DNA of 14,060 nucleotides from JBBDIO01 sp040880365 (lineage in GTDB: Bacteria; Chloroflexota; Anaerolineae; Caldilineales; Caldilineaceae). The position numbers and the translations under genes are program-made. Below, piece after piece: positions 13,088 through 14,060 of the stretch; the stretch's first letter is position 1, and every line of letters begins with the position of its first letter. The notes under the pieces were generated by a model that made no database searches, was not told the origin of the DNA, and saw only the letters and a program-made list of their open reading frames with translations. Location: NCBI GenBank assembly GCA_040880365.1, contig JBBDIO010000234.1:1-14060 (forward strand). Reading direction: 5' to 3'.

Positions 13088-14004
13088 TGTTGCAAGGTTT
13101 CCAGGAGCGAGGCAGGCAGATATTCGGCCCCGGCGGCGGCATTGGCAATGGCCTGTTGCGGCGATTTTGCGCCGGGAATGGCCGTCGAAATGGCCGGATG
13201 GGAAATCACATAGCGCAAGGCGGTGCTAATCATATCGGCATCGGCAGGCAGCCTGGACTTGATGGCCTCGACCTGATCGATCTGGGCGCGGTAGGCCGCC
13301 TGGGATTTTTCGTCGGCGTGCCAGACCGCGCGCACGTCGTCGGTGAAAATGGACTCGTGGGTATAGCGACCGGAGAGTAGGCCTTTTGCCAGCGGGCCAC
13401 GCACCATCACGCCGATATTGTGTTCCTGGCAATAGGGCAGAAAGTCGGATTCGGGCGCGCGGTTGAGCAGCGAATAGTCTACTTGGACGACGCTGCATGT
13501 GTTGTTGACGTTGAAGCGTTTGAGGACATCGAGGCTGTTGGTGGAGATGCCATAGGCGCGCAGACGGCCTTCGGCCTTGAGCGCTTCAAAGCCTGCCAGA
13601 TAGATGTCGGGGTCCTGGAGATCGCCTTCATGGCAGAGCACGACGTCCAGATAATCGGTGCGCAGGCGGTGGAGAATGGCATGACCGCTGATGCGGATCA
13701 GGTCTACGCTGGTTTTGGGCAGGCCGCCGCCGGTGCGCTTGCCCCAGTTGCCGATTTTGCTGACGATATAGACGCGGTGGCGCAGACCGACCAGCGCAGT
13801 GCCCAGCCGTTCCTCGGCAATGCCGTTGGGGATGCCGTAGGATTCGGCGGTATCGAACAGGTTGACACCGTGTTCGAACGCCGCGCGCACGGTCGCCCAG
13901 GCGGTCACGTCATCGATTTCGCCCCATTGGTTGCCGATATTCCAGGTGCCGAGACCAATGCTGGAGACTTCCCAGCCGGTTTTGCCAAAAGTTTTGTATT
14001 GCAT
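13084..14004 (-). CDS. Aldo/keto reductase
   Basis: A 306-residue NADP(H)-dependent oxidoreductase with the (beta/alpha)8 AKR fold. The catalytic tetrad is complete: Asp51 and Tyr56 (FDTAESYG), Lys83 (YIVSKIG) and His125 (VVLCHEGD). The cofactor-binding segments VMVRGPLAKGLLSG and STAIPGAKSPQQ follow in order. Length is normal for the family. It is the first of the coupled pair with the sugar-acid dehydratase, so oxidation of an aldose to the lactone or acid, or reduction of a sugar aldehyde, is a reasonable inferred role. The ATG at 14004 lacks a clear ribosome binding site within 12 bases; no in-frame alternative is better. The remaining 56 bases to the right edge show no identifiable gene, but upstream pathway genes may lie just outside. 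Confidence 0.9.
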   Translation of the reverse strand: MQYKTFGKTGWEVSSIGLGTWNIGNQWGEIDDVTAWATVRAAFEHGVNLFDTAESYGIPNGIAEERLGTALVGLRHRVYIVSKIGNWGKRTGGGLPKTSVDLIRISGHAILHRLRTDYLDVVLCHEGDLQDPDIYLAGFEALKAEGRLRAYGISTNSLDVLKRFNVNNTCSVVQVDYSLLNRAPESDFLPYCQEHNIGVMVRGPLAKGLLSGRYTHESIFTDDVRAVWHADEKSQAAYRAQIDQVEAIKSRLPADADMISTALRYVISHPAISTAIPGAKSPQQAIANAAAGAEYLPASLLETLQQ

Positions 14005-14060
14005 GGGCTAGCTACATATCACTTTGGACATTAACAAGAAAAGAAGGTTGGCGCAGAGGG

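Overview
The window looks like a chromosomal segment of a GC-rich bacterium, probably a member of the Chloroflexota. That placement is an inference from protein style (GlmS, class V aminotransferase, IlvD/EDD dehydratase) and GC-rich codon use; there is no rRNA or other taxonomic marker. No mobile element, CRISPR array or tRNA was recognised. Most genes are housekeeping or central metabolism.

Layout, left to right. (1) The N-terminus of a membrane-anchored protein runs off the left edge on the minus strand, possibly a class A penicillin-binding protein. (2) After a 400-base divergent regulatory region comes a 12-TM MFS exporter (+), convergent with peptidase T (pepT, -). A perfect 12-bp inverted repeat covers the MFS stop codon. 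(3) A promoter region with a 12-bp minisatellite and a 14-bp perfect palindrome leads into three plus-strand genes: a class V (alanine/serine-glyoxylate type) aminotransferase, an iron-type alcohol dehydrogenase and a low-specificity L-threonine aldolase (ltaE). Together they suggest glycine/glyoxylate/threonine/acetaldehyde metabolism. A strong hairpin with a T-rich tail sits just before the ltaE ribosome binding site. (4) A SixA-like phosphohistidine phosphatase lies on the minus strand.

(5) The most notable element lies in the roughly 840 bases between sixA and glmS. Bases 8153-8407 fold as a complete glmS ribozyme, the glucosamine-6-phosphate-activated self-cleaving riboswitch, upstream of glmS. 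The cleavage site (A|GCGC), the P1 hairpin, the TGACGAGG core, P2, the ATCGA...GCGGATGCCCC core, the P3 hairpin with its P3.1 loop pseudoknot, and a P4 arm with a GNRA tetraloop can all be identified by eye. It carries an extra GC-rich stem of about 55 nt inside the P2 core and a further hairpin between P3 and P4. It therefore appears to be a structural variant of the class, outside the Firmicutes where most are known. The glmS reading frame stays open through the ribozyme, so automatic gene calling could wrongly extend GlmS by 140 residues.

(6) After glmS comes a strong 13-bp hairpin terminator, then a possible 41-codon minus-strand peptide gene whose stop codon abuts that hairpin, then a lone six-TM membrane protein of AT-richer composition. 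(7) The right end is a translationally coupled minus-strand pair, an aldo/keto reductase followed by a sugar-acid dehydratase of the IlvD/EDD family. It looks like part of a non-phosphorylative sugar oxidation pathway that continues beyond the window.
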